Assembly: GCA_035532835.1 (NCBI GenBank) | Contig: DATKQG010000012.1 | Coordinates: 1 to 64,000, forward strand | Direction: 5' to 3' | Origin: Candidatus Dormiibacterota bacterium | GTDB lineage: Bacteria; Vulcanimicrobiota; Vulcanimicrobiia; Vulcanimicrobiales; Vulcanimicrobiaceae | DNA: 64,000 nt | In this document: positions 49,342 to 59,685 of the stretch, in pieces | Layout of the letters: each line of letters begins with the position of its first letter | Position numbering within the stretch: the first letter of the stretch is position 1 | Position numbers and translations under genes: made by a program | The notes under the pieces: model-generated | What the model was told of the DNA's origin: nothing | The model's input: only the letters and a program-made list of their open reading frames with translations | The model's database searches: none

Positions 49342-50475
49342 GTGCAGATCGGGCGCGTTTTCGGGATATCGGTGCTCATTGACTGGAGTTGGCTCCTCAT
49401 CTTCGCGCTGCTCGTTTGGTCGCTCTCGTCGAGCCTTGGTCCATTCGGGACGATCGCTGCTTCCTGGCGCATCCCCGCGGCCCTCATAACGGTTCTCGCG
49501 CTCTTTGCCTGCGTCGTCGTGCACGAACTGGCGCACGCGCTTGTAGCGCGCGCCTACGGCATCAAAACGCAAGAAGTCTTGCTGTTTGCTTTCGGCGGCG
49601 TTTCGCAGATGGAGCGCGTCGGCGTGGATGCAAAGAGCGAGGCCCTCATCGCTGTCGCCGGGCCGTTGACCAGCCTGGTCCTCGGCGGCATCTTCGGCGC
49701 AATTCGGCTCGTGCTGCCGCAGGCCGGAGACGCGGCCCAGGTGTTCGGCTACTTGGCACTGATCAACGTCGTGCTCGCCTTCTTCAACCTGCTGCCCGCG
49801 TATCCGATGGACGGCGGGCGAATCGTCCACGCGCTCGCTTGGGGCGCAACGCACAGCCGAACGAAGGCGATACAAATTGCCGGGACGCTCGGCACGATCA
49901 TGTCCGTATTGCTGGGCTTGTGGGGCGTGTTTTTACTCGTCGCGGGCTTTACGGTTGCGGGCGCATGGACGATGCTCGTTGCCTGGTTCATCATGCAGAC
50001 GGCGCAGAGCCAGTACATCGCCGAAACCGAAATCGAACCACTCGGTCTCCTGCGGTGTGGAGACGTCGCCGATCCAGCCGGCGATCCGCTTGCGCCCGAT
50101 ACGCCTTGCGACGCGGCACTCGATCTGATGGAGGCCACGCGGCGCCGCGCCGTTCCCGTGGCGTCCGGAACGACGGTGCTCGGCCTCGTATCGTTGAGCG
50201 ATTTTGCTAAAGCCGCGCCGCAAAACGGCACGTGTACCGTCACGTCGATCATGACTCCCGTGGCGCAACTCGCGCATGTCGACGCGGACACCAATGCGCT
50301 CGACGCAATGAAACAGCTCTCGAGTTCGGGCTTCCACCAACTGCCGGTCATGAACCCCGCCGGCGAGCTGTTCGGCTTCGTTTCGATCGAGACCATCCGC
50401 CGGGCCGTTGCGTTCGACTTGGAGCGCGCGCGTCTGGGCGCGCGCGTAGATTCGCATCGAGGCAGCCGTGTCTAA
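49342..50475 (+). CDS. Site-2-protease-type M50 metalloprotease with CBS domains
   Basis: 377 residues from GTG at 49342. Six or so membrane helices; zinc site HELAH (His61, Glu62, His65) in [17 protein letters not shown] and the second motif AYPMDGGR (residues ~153-160, NPxDG type with Tyr-Pro). The C-terminal ~150 residues hold two CBS domains ([40 protein letters not shown]), which sense adenine nucleotides in other proteins. This is the SpoIVFB/Rip-like subgroup that cuts membrane-bound regulators. Its end overlaps the acetyl-CoA synthetase-like gene. A damaged copy of its second half is at 27012-27357. Confidence 0.92.
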   Translation: MQIGRVFGISVLIDWSWLLIFALLVWSLSSSLGPFGTIAASWRIPAALITVLALFACVVVHELAHALVARAYGIKTQEVLLFAFGGVSQMERVGVDAKSEALIAVAGPLTSLVLGGIFGAIRLVLPQAGDAAQVFGYLALINVVLAFFNLLPAYPMDGGRIVHALAWGATHSRTKAIQIAGTLGTIMSVLLGLWGVFLLVAGFTVAGAWTMLVAWFIMQTAQSQYIAETEIEPLGLLRCGDVADPAGDPLAPDTPCDAALDLMEATRRRAVPVASGTTVLGLVSLSDFAKAAPQNGTCTVTSIMTPVAQLAHVDADTNALDAMKQLSSSGFHQLPVMNPAGELFGFVSIETIRRAVAFDLERARLGARVDSHRGSRV

Positions 50476-52237
50476 CGCGAGCGCGACGTGGGCGCCGATC
50501 TCCAAACGTGCCGGCGTCGCGGTGACGCCGAACATGCTCGATTACGCGCAGACCTGCGCGTCCTTTCGATGGGACGCCGCGTGGAAGGAACTGTTGTCTT
50601 CCCCGCGCGCTGCGGGCGTCAACATCGCCGATCTCGCCGTCGATCGCCAAGCCGAAGGCCCGCTCGCGGCGCACGTCGCGCTCCGGTGGCTGGGCAAGCG
50701 CGGCGAGCGGCGCGACATTACCTTTGCCGACCTGCGCGCCCTCACCAATCGGTTCGCAAACGCGCTGCGCACGCTAGGCATCGGCAAAGGAGAGCGCGTG
50801 TTTGCGTTGACCGGCCGCGTGCCGGAACACACCATCGCCGCGTTGGGAACGCTCAAGAATACGAGTGTCTTCTGCCCGTTGTTCTCCGCGTTCGGCCCCG
50901 AGCCGCTCGCGCAACGCCTCGAACGCGGCGATGCGAGAGTGCTCGTCACCTCGTACCGGCTCTATCAGAAACACGTCGCCGCATTGCGGCTGCGGCTGCC
51001 GCAGTTGCAGCACTATCTCATCACCGATATCGAAGATCATGTCGGCGACGGTGTGTGGTCGTTCGCGAAACTGTTGCAGGACGCGTCGCCTGAGTTCGCC
51101 ATTCCCCGCACCGAGCCGAGCGACATGGCGTTGTTACATTTCACGAGCGGAACCACCGGCATGCCCAAGGGAGCAATTCACGTTCACGAGGCGGTGGTGA
51201 TGCATTACATCACCGGAAAGTACGTACTGGATCTGCATCCGGACGACGTGTATTGGTGTACGGCCGATCCGGGCTGGGTCACCGGAACGTCGTACGGCAT
51301 GATCGCACCGCTCTTGCACGGCGTTACGAACCTCAGCGACGAGGGGGAGTTCGATAGCGAGCGCTGGTACCGAACCCTCGCGGCAGAAGCGGTGAGCGTT
51401 TGGTATACCGCTCCGACCGCCGTCCGCATGCTGATGCGTTCGCCGATCGAACCAAGAACGGCCTACGATCTGCGGCGGCTACGCTTCGTCGCGAGCGTGG
51501 GCGAACCGCTCAATCCATCGGCGGTGCTCTGGGGGCAACAGACGCTCGGCCTGCCCATTCACGATAATTGGTGGCAAACCGAAACCGGCGGCATCATGAT
51601 CGCAAACTATCCCTCGATGGAAATCCGTCCCGGATCGATGGGACGCCCGGTGCCGGGAATCGAAGCGGGAATCGTTCGTCGCGCTGCGGGTGATACGATT
51701 GAAGCTGTAACCGAGCCGGACGCCGAGGGCGAACTCGCGCTGCGCCCCGGCTGGCCCTCGATGTTTCGCGGCTACCTCCACGACGATGCGCGCTACGCGA
51801 AATGTTTTGTCGACGGTTGGTATCTGACGGGAGATCTCGCGCGCCGCGATGCCGATGGATACTTCACGTTCGTCGGTCGCGCCGACGACATCATCAAAAC
51901 CGCCGGGCATATGGTCGGCCCGTTCGAAGTCGAGAGCGTATTGATGGAGCACCCCGCGGTCGCCGAGGCGGCGGTGATCGGCAAACCCGAAGCGACGATC
52001 GGCGAACTGGTCAAAGCCTTTGTCGTGCTCAAACCCGAGCATGTTGGAAACGAGCAATTATCGCTCGATATCTTGGGTTTCGCACGAACGCGCCTGGGAT
52101 CGGTCGTGGCGCCCAAAGAGCTCGAATTCATCGCGCAGATCCCGCGCACGCGCAGCGGCAAGCTGATGCGGCGGCTGCTCAAAGCGCGCGAGCTGGGGCT
52201 TCCCACCGGCGACGTCTCCACCTTGGAAGGCACGTAA
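50468..52237 (+). CDS. Acetyl-CoA synthetase-like AMP-forming acyl-CoA synthetase
   Basis: 589 residues, GTG start overlapping the M50 gene by eight bases. Adenylate-forming family: [19 protein letters not shown] (P-loop), [40 protein letters not shown] (the acetyl-pocket Trp is present), [20 protein letters not shown] and the catalytic Lys in [20 protein letters not shown] is the acetate-type signature, so acetyl or propionyl is likely. It starts the operon with E1-E2 genes, providing a second route to acetyl-CoA. It has a shorter N terminus than AcsA. Confidence 0.9.
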   Translation: MSNASATWAPISKRAGVAVTPNMLDYAQTCASFRWDAAWKELLSSPRAAGVNIADLAVDRQAEGPLAAHVALRWLGKRGERRDITFADLRALTNRFANALRTLGIGKGERVFALTGRVPEHTIAALGTLKNTSVFCPLFSAFGPEPLAQRLERGDARVLVTSYRLYQKHVAALRLRLPQLQHYLITDIEDHVGDGVWSFAKLLQDASPEFAIPRTEPSDMALLHFTSGTTGMPKGAIHVHEAVVMHYITGKYVLDLHPDDVYWCTADPGWVTGTSYGMIAPLLHGVTNLSDEGEFDSERWYRTLAAEAVSVWYTAPTAVRMLMRSPIEPRTAYDLRRLRFVASVGEPLNPSAVLWGQQTLGLPIHDNWWQTETGGIMIANYPSMEIRPGSMGRPVPGIEAGIVRRAAGDTIEAVTEPDAEGELALRPGWPSMFRGYLHDDARYAKCFVDGWYLTGDLARRDADGYFTFVGRADDIIKTAGHMVGPFEVESVLMEHPAVAEAAVIGKPEATIGELVKAFVVLKPEHVGNEQLSLDILGFARTRLGSVVAPKELEFIAQIPRTRSGKLMRRLLKARELGLPTGDVSTLEGT

Positions 52238-52238
52238 A

Positions 52239-53216
52239 ATGCTCGAAACGCCGGCGGTCAAACACGGCCTCGCGCTCCTTCGCGAAATGCTGCTCATCCG
52301 GCGTTTCGAAGAACGATGCGCGCAATCGTATGCGGAGCAAAAAATCCGCGGGTTCCTTCATCTGTACGTCGGGGAGGAAGCGGTTGGCGTCGGCGTTATG
52401 CAGACGCTCGTCGCCGAAGACGTCGTGATCTCGACGTATCGCGAACACGGCCATGCCCTCGCGCGAGGAATCGCTCCGGGCCCGATCATGGCCGAGATGT
52501 ACGGCAAACAGGAGGGCTGCAGCCACGGCCGCGGCGGATCGATGCACATTTTCGACCGTGCGACGAACTTCTACGGCGGCAACGCGATCGTCGGCGGAGG
52601 CATTCCGCTCGCACTCGGGTTCGCACTCGCGGCCCAGCTGCGCAACCGACCGGCGATCTGCTGCTGCTTCTTCGGCGAAGGTGCGGTCGCAGAGGGCGAG
52701 TTTCACGAGTCGATGAATCTTGCGGCGCTCTGGAAGCTCCCCGTACTGTTCGTCTGCGAGAACAACTATTACGCGATGGGTACGCGCCTCGATCTCTCCG
52801 AATCGGTGACCGACATTCACCAGAAGGCCGCGTCGTACGGCATCGCTTCCGCGTTCGTCGACGGTATGGACGTCGAAGCGGTTGAAGCGGCGGCGCAAAC
52901 CGCCGCAGCATCGGTGCGCGAACACCATGGCCCGTACTTTCTCGAGTGCCGTACCTACCGATTTCACGGCCATTCCACCGCCGATCCGCAACTCTATCGC
53001 TCCAAGGCCGAGGTCGAAGAGTGGAAAAAACGCGACCCGATCCCAATGCTGATCGCGCGCCTCAAAAGCCGCGGCGAATGCAACGACGACGATATCGCTC
53101 GCCTCGAGAGCGAGATCGCCGGCATCGTCCGCGACGCCGTCGCCTACGCGGATGCCGGAACGCTGGAGCCCCCGGAAACGCTCACGCGTTTTGTGTACTC
53201 GGAGCAACCGGCGTGA
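52239..53216 (+). CDS. pdhA: Pyruvate/acetoin dehydrogenase-type E1 component, alpha subunit
   Basis: 325 residues. TPP-binding E1 alpha: [83 protein letters not shown] motif [20 protein letters not shown] ... CENNYYAMG, and the phosphorylation-loop-like [20 protein letters not shown]. With the next two genes it oxidatively decarboxylates a 2-oxo acid; pyruvate or acetoin fits this size and sequence best. One base from the preceding stop. Confidence 0.93.
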   Translation: MLETPAVKHGLALLREMLLIRRFEERCAQSYAEQKIRGFLHLYVGEEAVGVGVMQTLVAEDVVISTYREHGHALARGIAPGPIMAEMYGKQEGCSHGRGGSMHIFDRATNFYGGNAIVGGGIPLALGFALAAQLRNRPAICCCFFGEGAVAEGEFHESMNLAALWKLPVLFVCENNYYAMGTRLDLSESVTDIHQKAASYGIASAFVDGMDVEAVEAAAQTAAASVREHHGPYFLECRTYRFHGHSTADPQLYRSKAEVEEWKKRDPIPMLIARLKSRGECNDDDIARLESEIAGIVRDAVAYADAGTLEPPETLTRFVYSEQPA

Positions 53217-54193
53217 GCACTTATCGCGAGGCCGTTCGCGCGGCTATCCATGAGGCGATGCAAAGCGACGAACGCGTATTTCTGATGGGCGAAGACGTCG
53301 GACGCTACGGCGGATACTTCGCAGTCAGCAAAGGCTTTATCGACGAGTTCGGCCCGGAGCGCATCCGCGACACGCCGCTCTCGGAATCGGCCTACGTCGG
53401 CGCGGGCATCGGTGCGGCGCTCGCAGGCATGCGACCGATCGTGGAAATCACCACGGCGAACTTCAGCCTGCTCGCGCTCGATCAGATCGTCGACAACGCC
53501 GCGAGTTACCTCTACATGTCCGGCGGGCAATTCAACGTTCCGCTCGTGATTCGCATGGGCACCGGCGGGGCGCGCCAAATGGGTGCGCAGCACTCGCACA
53601 GCCTCGAAGGCTGGTACGCGCACATTCCGGGGCTCAAGATTCTCACGCCGGCAACGCTCGCAGATGCGCGCGGTATGCTGGCAACCGCCCTCGCCGATCC
53701 CGACCCGGTGCTGATCTTCGAACATGGGACGCTCTACAACATGGAGGGCGAACTTGCCCCCGATGCGGGGGCGGTGGATATCTCGAGCGCGAGCATTCGG
53801 CGCGCCGGCCGAGACGTCAGCATCATCACCTACGGAGCGACGCTATGGAAGGCGCTCGCCGCAGCCGAAACGCTCGCGCAAGATGGGATCGAGGCGGAGG
53901 TGATCGACCTGCGGAGCCTTCGACCCCTCGACGAACGCACGATCGTGGAGTCCGTAAAGCGAACGCACCGCGCCGCGATCGTCGACGAAGGATGGAAGAG
54001 CGGCAGCATCTCCGCCGAGATCTGCGCCCGGATCGTTGAAGCGGCGTTCTACGATCTCGACGCGCCGATCGCGCGCGTCTGCAGCGCCGAGGTGCCGATG
54101 CCCTACGCGAAACAACTCGAAGATGCCGCGCTTCCGCAGGCCGAAACGATCGTCGCTACCGTCAGGTCGCTCGTGAGTCACGCCGGTGGGTGA
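53213..54193 (+). CDS. pdhB: Pyruvate/acetoin dehydrogenase-type E1 component, beta subunit
   Basis: 326 residues from GTG at 53213, overlapping the alpha stop (GTGA). E1 beta motifs: [107 protein letters not shown] and [20 protein letters not shown]. It completes the TPP site with the alpha chain. Overlaps the E2 gene by eight bases. Confidence 0.94.
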   Translation: MSTYREAVRAAIHEAMQSDERVFLMGEDVGRYGGYFAVSKGFIDEFGPERIRDTPLSESAYVGAGIGAALAGMRPIVEITTANFSLLALDQIVDNAASYLYMSGGQFNVPLVIRMGTGGARQMGAQHSHSLEGWYAHIPGLKILTPATLADARGMLATALADPDPVLIFEHGTLYNMEGELAPDAGAVDISSASIRRAGRDVSIITYGATLWKALAAAETLAQDGIEAEVIDLRSLRPLDERTIVESVKRTHRAAIVDEGWKSGSISAEICARIVEAAFYDLDAPIARVCSAEVPMPYAKQLEDAALPQAETIVATVRSLVSHAGG

Positions 54194-55316
54194 GTTCCGC
54201 ATGCCGAGCCTGGGCGCCGATATGGCTGCCGGAACGCTTACACGCTGGGACGTAAAACCCGGCGACCATGTGAACAGCGGCGATACGATCGGCGTCGTGG
54301 AAACCGACAAAGCTAACGTCGAAATCGAAGTATTTGAAAGCGGCATCGTCGACCGGTTGATCGTGCAGCCCGGAGCGAAAGTACCGGTCGGTACGCCGCT
54401 GGCCCTCATTCGCGGCGAAGCCGAAGCGCCGGCCAAAGCTCCCGCTCTCGTTCGCGCGTCACCGATGGCGCGGCGTCTTGCGCGCGAGTACCGGCTCGAT
54501 CTAGCGACGATCGCCGGCAGCGGCCCGCACGGCGTCGTCGAGCGCGCCGACGTCGAGCGCGTCGCGAAACAAGCTGAGGTACGTCCGGGGCCCGCGGCCC
54601 CCGTGCCACCCGCAGCGCCCGCGCCACAACCGCCTGCGCCGCAACCATCGGAAGGCGCCGGCATGCGGCGTGCGATTGCAGCGGCGATGACGCGGTCGAA
54701 TCGCGAGATTCCGCATTACTACCTCGAGACGCACATCGACTTCTCGAACGCCCAGCGTGCGCTCGAAACGATAAACCTGCGCCGCTCGGTCAAAGAGCGG
54801 TTGCTGCCTGCCGCGCTGTTGTTCAAGGCCGTGGCAACCGCGCTCGCCGAGGTCCCGGAACTCAACGGGTATTGGATCGACGACGAGCCGCACCAGAGCG
54901 AGCGCATCAACGTCGGCATGGCGATCGCACTACGTCAGGGCGGGCTCGTGATCCCGGCCATCCACGATGCCGACGCAAAATCGCTCGATGAGATCATGGA
55001 AGCGATGCGCGATCTCATCACGCGCGCTCGTAGCGGCTCCATGCGAAGCTCCGATCTCGTTGACTCGACGATCACCGTGACCAACCTCGGCGATCTCGGC
55101 GTCGAGAGCGTTTACGGAATCATCTATCCGCCGCAGCTCGCGCTCGTGGGATTCGGCAAGATCGTCGAACGCCCGTGGGCCGAGAACGGCATGATCGGTA
55201 TTCGCCCGATCCTCAGCGCGACGCTCGCTGCGGACCATCGCGCGACCGATGGGCACCGCGGCGCGCGCTTTCTCTCCGCCCTCGAACGCTACATACTACA
55301 GGTGCAGCCGGGATGA
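54186..55316 (+). CDS. pdhC: Dihydrolipoyl acyltransferase (E2) of 2-oxo acid dehydrogenase complex
   Basis: 376 residues. One lipoyl domain (residues 1-77, lipoyl Lys42 in [12 protein letters not shown]), a peripheral-subunit-binding domain (~95-130, [20 protein letters not shown]), an Ala/Pro hinge, then the acyltransferase core (~155-376; [20 protein letters not shown], and ADHRATDG with catalytic His and Asp near the end, where many E2s have DHRVxDG). The core is short for the family but intact. No E3 (dihydrolipoamide dehydrogenase) is nearby, so E3 must come from elsewhere. Confidence 0.93.
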   Translation: MGEFRMPSLGADMAAGTLTRWDVKPGDHVNSGDTIGVVETDKANVEIEVFESGIVDRLIVQPGAKVPVGTPLALIRGEAEAPAKAPALVRASPMARRLAREYRLDLATIAGSGPHGVVERADVERVAKQAEVRPGPAAPVPPAAPAPQPPAPQPSEGAGMRRAIAAAMTRSNREIPHYYLETHIDFSNAQRALETINLRRSVKERLLPAALLFKAVATALAEVPELNGYWIDDEPHQSERINVGMAIALRQGGLVIPAIHDADAKSLDEIMEAMRDLITRARSGSMRSSDLVDSTITVTNLGDLGVESVYGIIYPPQLALVGFGKIVERPWAENGMIGIRPILSATLAADHRATDGHRGARFLSALERYILQVQPG

Positions 55317-55552
55317 ACGCGACCGAGATCCGCGAAGCCGTGCGTGACATTCTGCACCGCTTCGCCCCCGAAGCCGACCTTGACGCCCTCGCCCCGACCG
55401 CCGATCTACGCGAAGCGCTGGACATCGACTCGTTCGATTTCCTCAACCTGCTAAACGCGCTCCACGATCGCCTTGGAGTGGACATCCCCGAATCCGACTA
55501 CGGCCGCGTTCGAACGCTCCAAACTCTCACAGAATATCTCACCGCGTCGTAA
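55313..55552 (+). CDS. Acyl carrier protein in the 2-oxo acid dehydrogenase operon
   Basis: 79 residues; ATG overlaps the E2 stop by four bases, so it is tightly coupled. Four-helix ACP pattern with the phosphopantetheine Ser40 in the sequence ALDIDSFDFLNLLNALHD. No fatty-acid or polyketide synthase gene is close. A carrier linked to an E1-E2 complex is unusual and suggests that the acyl group is passed to, or the activity depends on, this carrier. It is not certain that the Ser is modified. Confidence 0.85.
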   Translation: MNATEIREAVRDILHRFAPEADLDALAPTADLREALDIDSFDFLNLLNALHDRLGVDIPESDYGRVRTLQTLTEYLTAS

Positions 55553-55560
55553 CTTGGACA

Positions 55561-56073
55561 TCAGCCAAGGTGTTTACTTAGGACTACGCTTTCGTACATG
55601 GCGTGCGACCACTGCTGCCGAGCGACTTCTAGGAACCCCTTGCGCTTGTAATAGTCTATTAAGGTCGTGGCGTCCCGCGCAGTGTCGCACGACAGGTACA
55701 TCTTTCCATGACTCCGTGCATACTCTTCAACCGCTCGCAGAAGAGCGCGCCCTACCCCTTCCCCATGGAGTCTTGGTTCGACCGCAAACTGCCCGAAATG
55801 CCCAACGTCGGAGCGCCCGTAGTATTCCGGTTCTGAAGCAAATCGCCGCTCTGCATAGTAAGCGATGGTTCCCACTATCGCATCGCTACATTTAGCAGTC
55901 CAGGCCATCGTCGCGCTGCTTAGACGGCGCCCCGTTGTGCCCACATTTTGAGTAGCCGCAACATAGTTCAACCCCTCGGCGGCGAGTGGGGCGTAGGCGC
56001 GATGTAAGAGCTCGGTGATTTCTTCAAGCGAGTGACGATGGGAGTCCCAAGGGAATATTTCAAATGGGGTCAC
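55561..56073 (-). CDS. GNAT family N-acetyltransferase
   Basis: 170 residues from GTG at 56073; the frame is open up to 56250 but the extra part is Arg-rich and unlike a protein start. GNAT core: motif D GTIAYYAERRFASEPEYYGR, motif A FGQFAVEPRLHGEGVGRALL (V-P...G-x-G-V-G-R-A, acetyl-CoA binding), motif B YYKRKGFLEVARQQWSHAMY. Substrate unknown. It converges on the ACP gene with an eight-base gap. Confidence 0.8.
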   Translation of the reverse strand: MTPFEIFPWDSHRHSLEEITELLHRAYAPLAAEGLNYVAATQNVGTTGRRLSSATMAWTAKCSDAIVGTIAYYAERRFASEPEYYGRSDVGHFGQFAVEPRLHGEGVGRALLRAVEEYARSHGKMYLSCDTARDATTLIDYYKRKGFLEVARQQWSHAMYESVVLSKHLG

Positions 56074-56327
56074 GCTCTCGACTTCGCGCCGGCAAAAGCG
56101 CGTTCTTCCTTCGTCGGCGTGGCCCTGAGCGCGTGTTGTGCGACGTGCGCTGCTGAGATGCCGACGTAATAGCTGCGGAGTCGGCCACGAGACCCGCGCA
56201 AACGAACCTGCCGCGATTGTTTCCCGGACGGGCTCGTTATGGCGGTGCAATCATCGTCGCGGCTCAGTGATTGTCTTCGCGGCCGCCTTCTCTCTGCACC
56301 AAATCTATAGGTCGAAACTGTATGCGC

Positions 56328-56361
56328 AAAAAAAGGCCCGTACTTAAGACGGGCCTTTTTT
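56328..56361 (-). terminator. Bidirectional terminator between acetyltransferase and tRNA
   Basis: AAGGCCCGT/ACGGGCCTT 9-bp stem with A-run on one side and T6 on the other, so it can work in both directions. It lies five bases beyond the tRNA 3' end and terminates tRNA transcription on the minus strand. Confidence 0.9.
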
Positions 56362-56365
56362 GAAT

Positions 56366-56441
56366 TGGCTCCCGGTGCTGGACTCGAACCAGCGACCCAT
56401 TGATTAACAGTCAATTGCTCTACCAACTGAGCTAACCGGGA
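56366..56441 (-). tRNA. tRNA-Asn (anticodon GTT)
   Basis: 76 bases including encoded CCA. Acceptor arms TCCCGGT and ACCGGGA, D arm GCTCAGTTGGTAGAGC, anticodon loop CTGTTAA with anticodon GTT, and T arm CTGGTTCGAGTCCAG. Anticodon GTT reads AAC and AAU codons, so the charge is asparagine. Followed by a strong terminator. Confidence 0.97.
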
Positions 56442-56548
56442 TTACATCCGCGGGACGAACGCGGGCCGAGCGATATTGGCTCTTGGCGGCTCTCATCCTT
56501 TTACCGAGCTTGACCGGGTCTGTCAAGGTGCGATATACATCACAGACT

Positions 56549-57775
56549 ATGCTTTCGGGTGGTCCGCGGCGCGGCGTCTTTAGCTCGCCCGCTTTCGCAC
56601 GGTATTTCCTGGGCCAGGCCCTCTCGTACGTAGGGGATGGGCTGCGGCTGCTTGCCGTCCCGCTGCTGGTGTTCCATCTGACGAAGTCGGCCCTTTCGAC
56701 GGGCGGCTCGCTGGTGGCCGAGGTCGTGCCGTTTGCCATCTTCGCCATGGTGGGCGGCTCGCTCGCCGACCGGGTCGATCGGCGGCGGCTGATGATCCTG
56801 TGCGATATGGTGCGCTTTGCCGTGATGGCGGCGTTCACGGTTACCTACGCCCTCCACGTGCTCACCGTCCCGATGATCTACTGCGGCCTTGCGATCATCT
56901 CCATCAGCGCGGCCTTCTTCATGGGCGGCCAATCCGCGTCGATCCCGTACCTGGTCGGCAAGGAAGGCGCGACGCGCGCAACATCGGCGCTCCTTGCGGC
57001 CGAGAACACCACCAACCTAGTCACCCCAGTCATCGGGGGCGCGCTCTTCAGCTTCTTCGGTCCGCTGCCGGCGCTCGCCATCAATGCGATGACCTATCTG
57101 GGCAGCCAGGTCTCGCTCGCGTTCGTTCCCTCGCTCGGTCCGGACCAGCCGAAGGGCGTGCCGACCTGGAGCGAGTTGCGCGGCGATTTGAAGATCGGCA
57201 TGCTGCATCTCTTCAACGATCGCGCGATGCGCGCGCTGACGGTGATCGGCTTTGCGCTCAATACGCTCGGTTATGCCGGGTATGCGATCTTGATCCCGTT
57301 CTTCAAGCGCGATTTCGGTGCGAGCGATCGCGACATCGGCATCATCTTCGGCATGAACGCGCTCGGCGCATTGATCGGCTCGCTCGCCGCGGGACACTTC
57401 GATCGGCGCTGGCCGTTCGGCCGCGCGATCACTATCGCATACGTCATCGATGCGTTGCTGTTTTTGCCGATCATCTTCGCGCGCTCGATGTGGCTGGCCG
57501 GGCTCTGTTGGGCGGCCTCCAACGCTCTCGCGCAATTCGAGGTCGGGCAGATTATCGGGTGGCGTTTGCGCATTCTGCCCGGCGAATTGGTAGGCCGCGT
57601 CTTCGGCGCGATTCGGTTGGTCGTGCTCATCGGCATGGCGCCCGGCGTGCTGTTTTCAGGCTGGGTCGCCGACCGGTATGGCGCGCATCTGGCGATGTCG
57701 ATCAGCGCGGTCGGGTACGTCGCGATCGCGTTCGTCGCGCTCGCGTCACCGACGATCCGCCGCGAGTCTCGTTAA
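56549..57775 (+). CDS. MFS exporter, EntS/MFS_3 type
   Basis: 408 residues from ATG at 56549 (frame open to 56483). Twelve helices; N-terminal FARYFLGQALSYVGDGLRLL, signature loop GGSLADRVDRRRLMILCDMV, GGQSASIPYLVGKEGATRAT SALLAAENTTNL typical of the MFS_3 macrolide/siderophore exporter group. Likely a drug or small-molecule exporter. Its stop is eight bases from the convergent aminotransferase stop. No clear ribosome site, so possibly leaderless. Confidence 0.83.
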   Translation: MLSGGPRRGVFSSPAFARYFLGQALSYVGDGLRLLAVPLLVFHLTKSALSTGGSLVAEVVPFAIFAMVGGSLADRVDRRRLMILCDMVRFAVMAAFTVTYALHVLTVPMIYCGLAIISISAAFFMGGQSASIPYLVGKEGATRATSALLAAENTTNLVTPVIGGALFSFFGPLPALAINAMTYLGSQVSLAFVPSLGPDQPKGVPTWSELRGDLKIGMLHLFNDRAMRALTVIGFALNTLGYAGYAILIPFFKRDFGASDRDIGIIFGMNALGALIGSLAAGHFDRRWPFGRAITIAYVIDALLFLPIIFARSMWLAGLCWAASNALAQFEVGQIIGWRLRILPGELVGRVFGAIRLVVLIGMAPGVLFSGWVADRYGAHLAMSISAVGYVAIAFVALASPTIRRESR

Positions 57776-57783
57776 GGCTGCAT

Positions 57784-58917
57784 CTACGCCGTTTCGAGTG
57801 CGCGGTCGAAGGCATCGAGCGCCTCGGCCATGCCGTAACGGCCGATCCCGATGCGAAAGCGATCGCTGGGAACCGGCGCCAATTCCGAGCGATAGATGCT
57901 CGCCGGCAACAGCAAAATGCCATGCTCCTCCACCAGTCGCGTACAGAACGCGTCGACGCCGTCGGCGCCGAGGTAGCGGGGAAATGCGACGCAGCCCCCA
58001 TCGGGAGCGCGCCACTCAAACAGATCGCCGTGCCGGGCAAAGAATGCGTCGAGCAGCAAGAGATTCTCCGCCACAATCCGGCGATTGCGCGCGAGCAAGC
58101 GTTCGCGTGCCTTGAGCGCGATGCGCGCGAGCAGTTCGCTCGGCGCCGCATTGCAGATCGAAAGGTAGTGCTTGAGCCGCGCCATGCGCGCGAGCAGCTC
58201 GCGATCGCGGCAGGCAATCCATCCCACGCGAAGGCCCGGCAGCCCGTACGCTTTCGACATCACGCCCAGCGAAATCGCGCGCTCGTACACATCCGCCGCC
58301 TGCGGCAAGCGCCGGGCATCGTCCGGCTCAAGGCCGCGATACACCTCATCGCTCAAGAAATGGATGCCGCGCTCCGCGGCCATTTCAACCATCTCCCGAA
58401 AATCCGCCCGCGTCGGGATGGCACCGGTCGGATTGTTCGGAAAGTTTGTCGCGACCAGCTTCGTATTCGGGCGGATGCGCGTGCGGAGTTCGTCCAAGTC
58501 GAGCGTCCATCGCACGTCCTCACGCAACGCGATCCCGGAGACATCGCAGAGCGAGAGCGGGATCGATTCCATCGACTGGTAGTTCGGCACCGTAACGATC
58601 GCGTGGTCGCCCGTGCCTAGCAGCGCGTGCATCAGGCACCACAGGCCCTCCTGCGCGCCCGCGAAGCACAGCACGTCGTCCGGCTCGATGCTTTCGTATG
58701 TCGAAGCGATGGTCTCGCGCAGGGCCCGGCCGCCTTCAACCTCCACGTACTGCAACGAGAGCCGCTCCCAAGCGTCGCGGTCCCCATCGTCTGCGCATGC
58801 GAGCAGTTCGCTTACCGTGCTACTCTGCGCGTCCGACGCGGTCAGGTGATAGCGCGCGCGAAACTCCCAATGCCCGAGGTACTCCTCGAGCCGGAAGACT
58901 CCCAACGGCGTCGGCAT
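57784..58917 (-). CDS. Class I/II aminotransferase (PLP)
   Basis: 377 residues. Fold-type I aminotransferase: VEVEGGRALRETIASTY, FAGAQEGLWCLMHALLGTGD, VPNYQSMESIPLSLCDVSGI, NFPNNPTGAIPTRADFREMV, FLSDEVYRGLE and PLP Lys in GVMSKAYGLPGLRVGWIACR. The conserved Arg for the substrate carboxylate is in FRIGIGRYG. Substrate not clear; the sequence is of the group that includes aspartate/branched-chain and unknown aminotransferases. Terminator and start region separate it from the exported protein upstream. Confidence 0.88.
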   Translation of the reverse strand: MPTPLGVFRLEEYLGHWEFRARYHLTASDAQSSTVSELLACADDGDRDAWERLSLQYVEVEGGRALRETIASTYESIEPDDVLCFAGAQEGLWCLMHALLGTGDHAIVTVPNYQSMESIPLSLCDVSGIALREDVRWTLDLDELRTRIRPNTKLVATNFPNNPTGAIPTRADFREMVEMAAERGIHFLSDEVYRGLEPDDARRLPQAADVYERAISLGVMSKAYGLPGLRVGWIACRDRELLARMARLKHYLSICNAAPSELLARIALKARERLLARNRRIVAENLLLLDAFFARHGDLFEWRAPDGGCVAFPRYLGADGVDAFCTRLVEEHGILLLPASIYRSELAPVPSDRFRIGIGRYGMAEALDAFDRALETA

Positions 58918-58954
58918 GCAGCTTCACCTCGCGCGATACATCGGTAGAAAATAG

Positions 58955-58986
58955 ATGAGGCCCGTCCCTTACGGGACGAGCCTCAT
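58955..58986 (-). terminator. Terminator after the glycine-zipper protein gene
   Basis: ATGAGGC(C/T)CGTCCC stem of 13-14 pairs with a TTAC loop, followed on the minus strand by CTATTTTC. It lies between the stop at 59007 and the aminotransferase start. Confidence 0.75.
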
Positions 58987-59006
58987 TCCGCCTTCCCCTA
59001 CTCGCG

Positions 59007-59603
59007 TTAGGGTCCGGACTGTCTGCGAATCGTTACCGTCTGGTTGAGCGTGATCTGCACGTTCGATCCGGTCGGCAGGCTGAAATTGGATTGTTTGTTG
59101 ATACCGTAGAGTAAGCCGCCGGCCGCGCCGACGATGCCGCCGCCGCCGGTGTGGAAGATCGTCTTACCGAGGACGTTGCCGAGCAGCATGCCACCGAGCG
59201 TCGTCAGGGCGACGTGGCCGCCATTCTTCTGCTGTTGGTTCTTCTGGTCGGACGTCATGCTCGCGGAGATGTCGACCGTGCTGCCGTCGGCCAAGCGCAG
59301 ATAATCGAACTGCAGCCCGAGCGAGGCCTTGCGTCCCTGCGCGGCCGGCGTGACACTGGTCACTTCACCGGCGATGATCGCGCCCTGGAAGGCCGGGTTG
59401 CCGCTGGGATACGGGGGCACCACGTCCATCGCGAACCGGTCACCGACGTGGGCGCTGCCGGTATCGATCGCTTGCTGCAAGCGACCGTTCAACTGCGTGC
59501 CCTGGTAGAGCGTCAACGTGGTGCTTTGCGCCGATGCCGTTAGCGCCGAGCCCGCGAGGGCGGCGACCGCCACGAGGGCCGTCATGCTGCGACGAAAATT
59601 CAT
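59007..59603 (-). CDS. Exported glycine-zipper protein of unknown function
   Basis: 198 residues from ATG at 59603, nine bases after GGAG. Signal peptide 1-25 (SAQSTT as probable cleavage). The middle forms a beta-rich domain (TLYQGTQLNGRLQQAIDTGS, MDVVPPYPSGNPAFQGAIIA); a glycine-zipper segment GGMLLGNVLGKTIFHTGGGG IVGAAGGLLYG may span or line a membrane. Ends NVQITLNQTVTIRRQSGP. Similar exported proteins are found in several phyla; a periplasmic or outer-membrane role is expected but not shown. Confidence 0.65.
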   Translation of the reverse strand: MNFRRSMTALVAVAALAGSALTASAQSTTLTLYQGTQLNGRLQQAIDTGSAHVGDRFAMDVVPPYPSGNPAFQGAIIAGEVTSVTPAAQGRKASLGLQFDYLRLADGSTVDISASMTSDQKNQQQKNGGHVALTTLGGMLLGNVLGKTIFHTGGGGIVGAAGGLLYGINKQSNFSLPTGSNVQITLNQTVTIRRQSGP

Positions 59604-59632
59604 TGCGAAGTTCTCCATGCCGGTTAAACGCG

Positions 59633-59662
59633 AAGGCACCCCGGAAGGTTCCGAAGTGCCTT
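59633..59662 (-). terminator. Hairpin after metK
   Basis: AAGGCAC with GTGCCTT and inner CCGGAA/TTCCG pairs form a stem of about 12 pairs with mismatches. It lies about 24 bases after the metK stop and before the exported-protein ATG on the same strand. No long T-run. Confidence 0.5.
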
Positions 59663-59685
59663 TGCTGGTGCTATTGTGCGACTCG

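Noticed and set aside
56800-58620. 606-residue plus-strand ORF
   Set aside because: Shadow over the MFS exporter and aminotransferase; Arg/His-rich and without domains.
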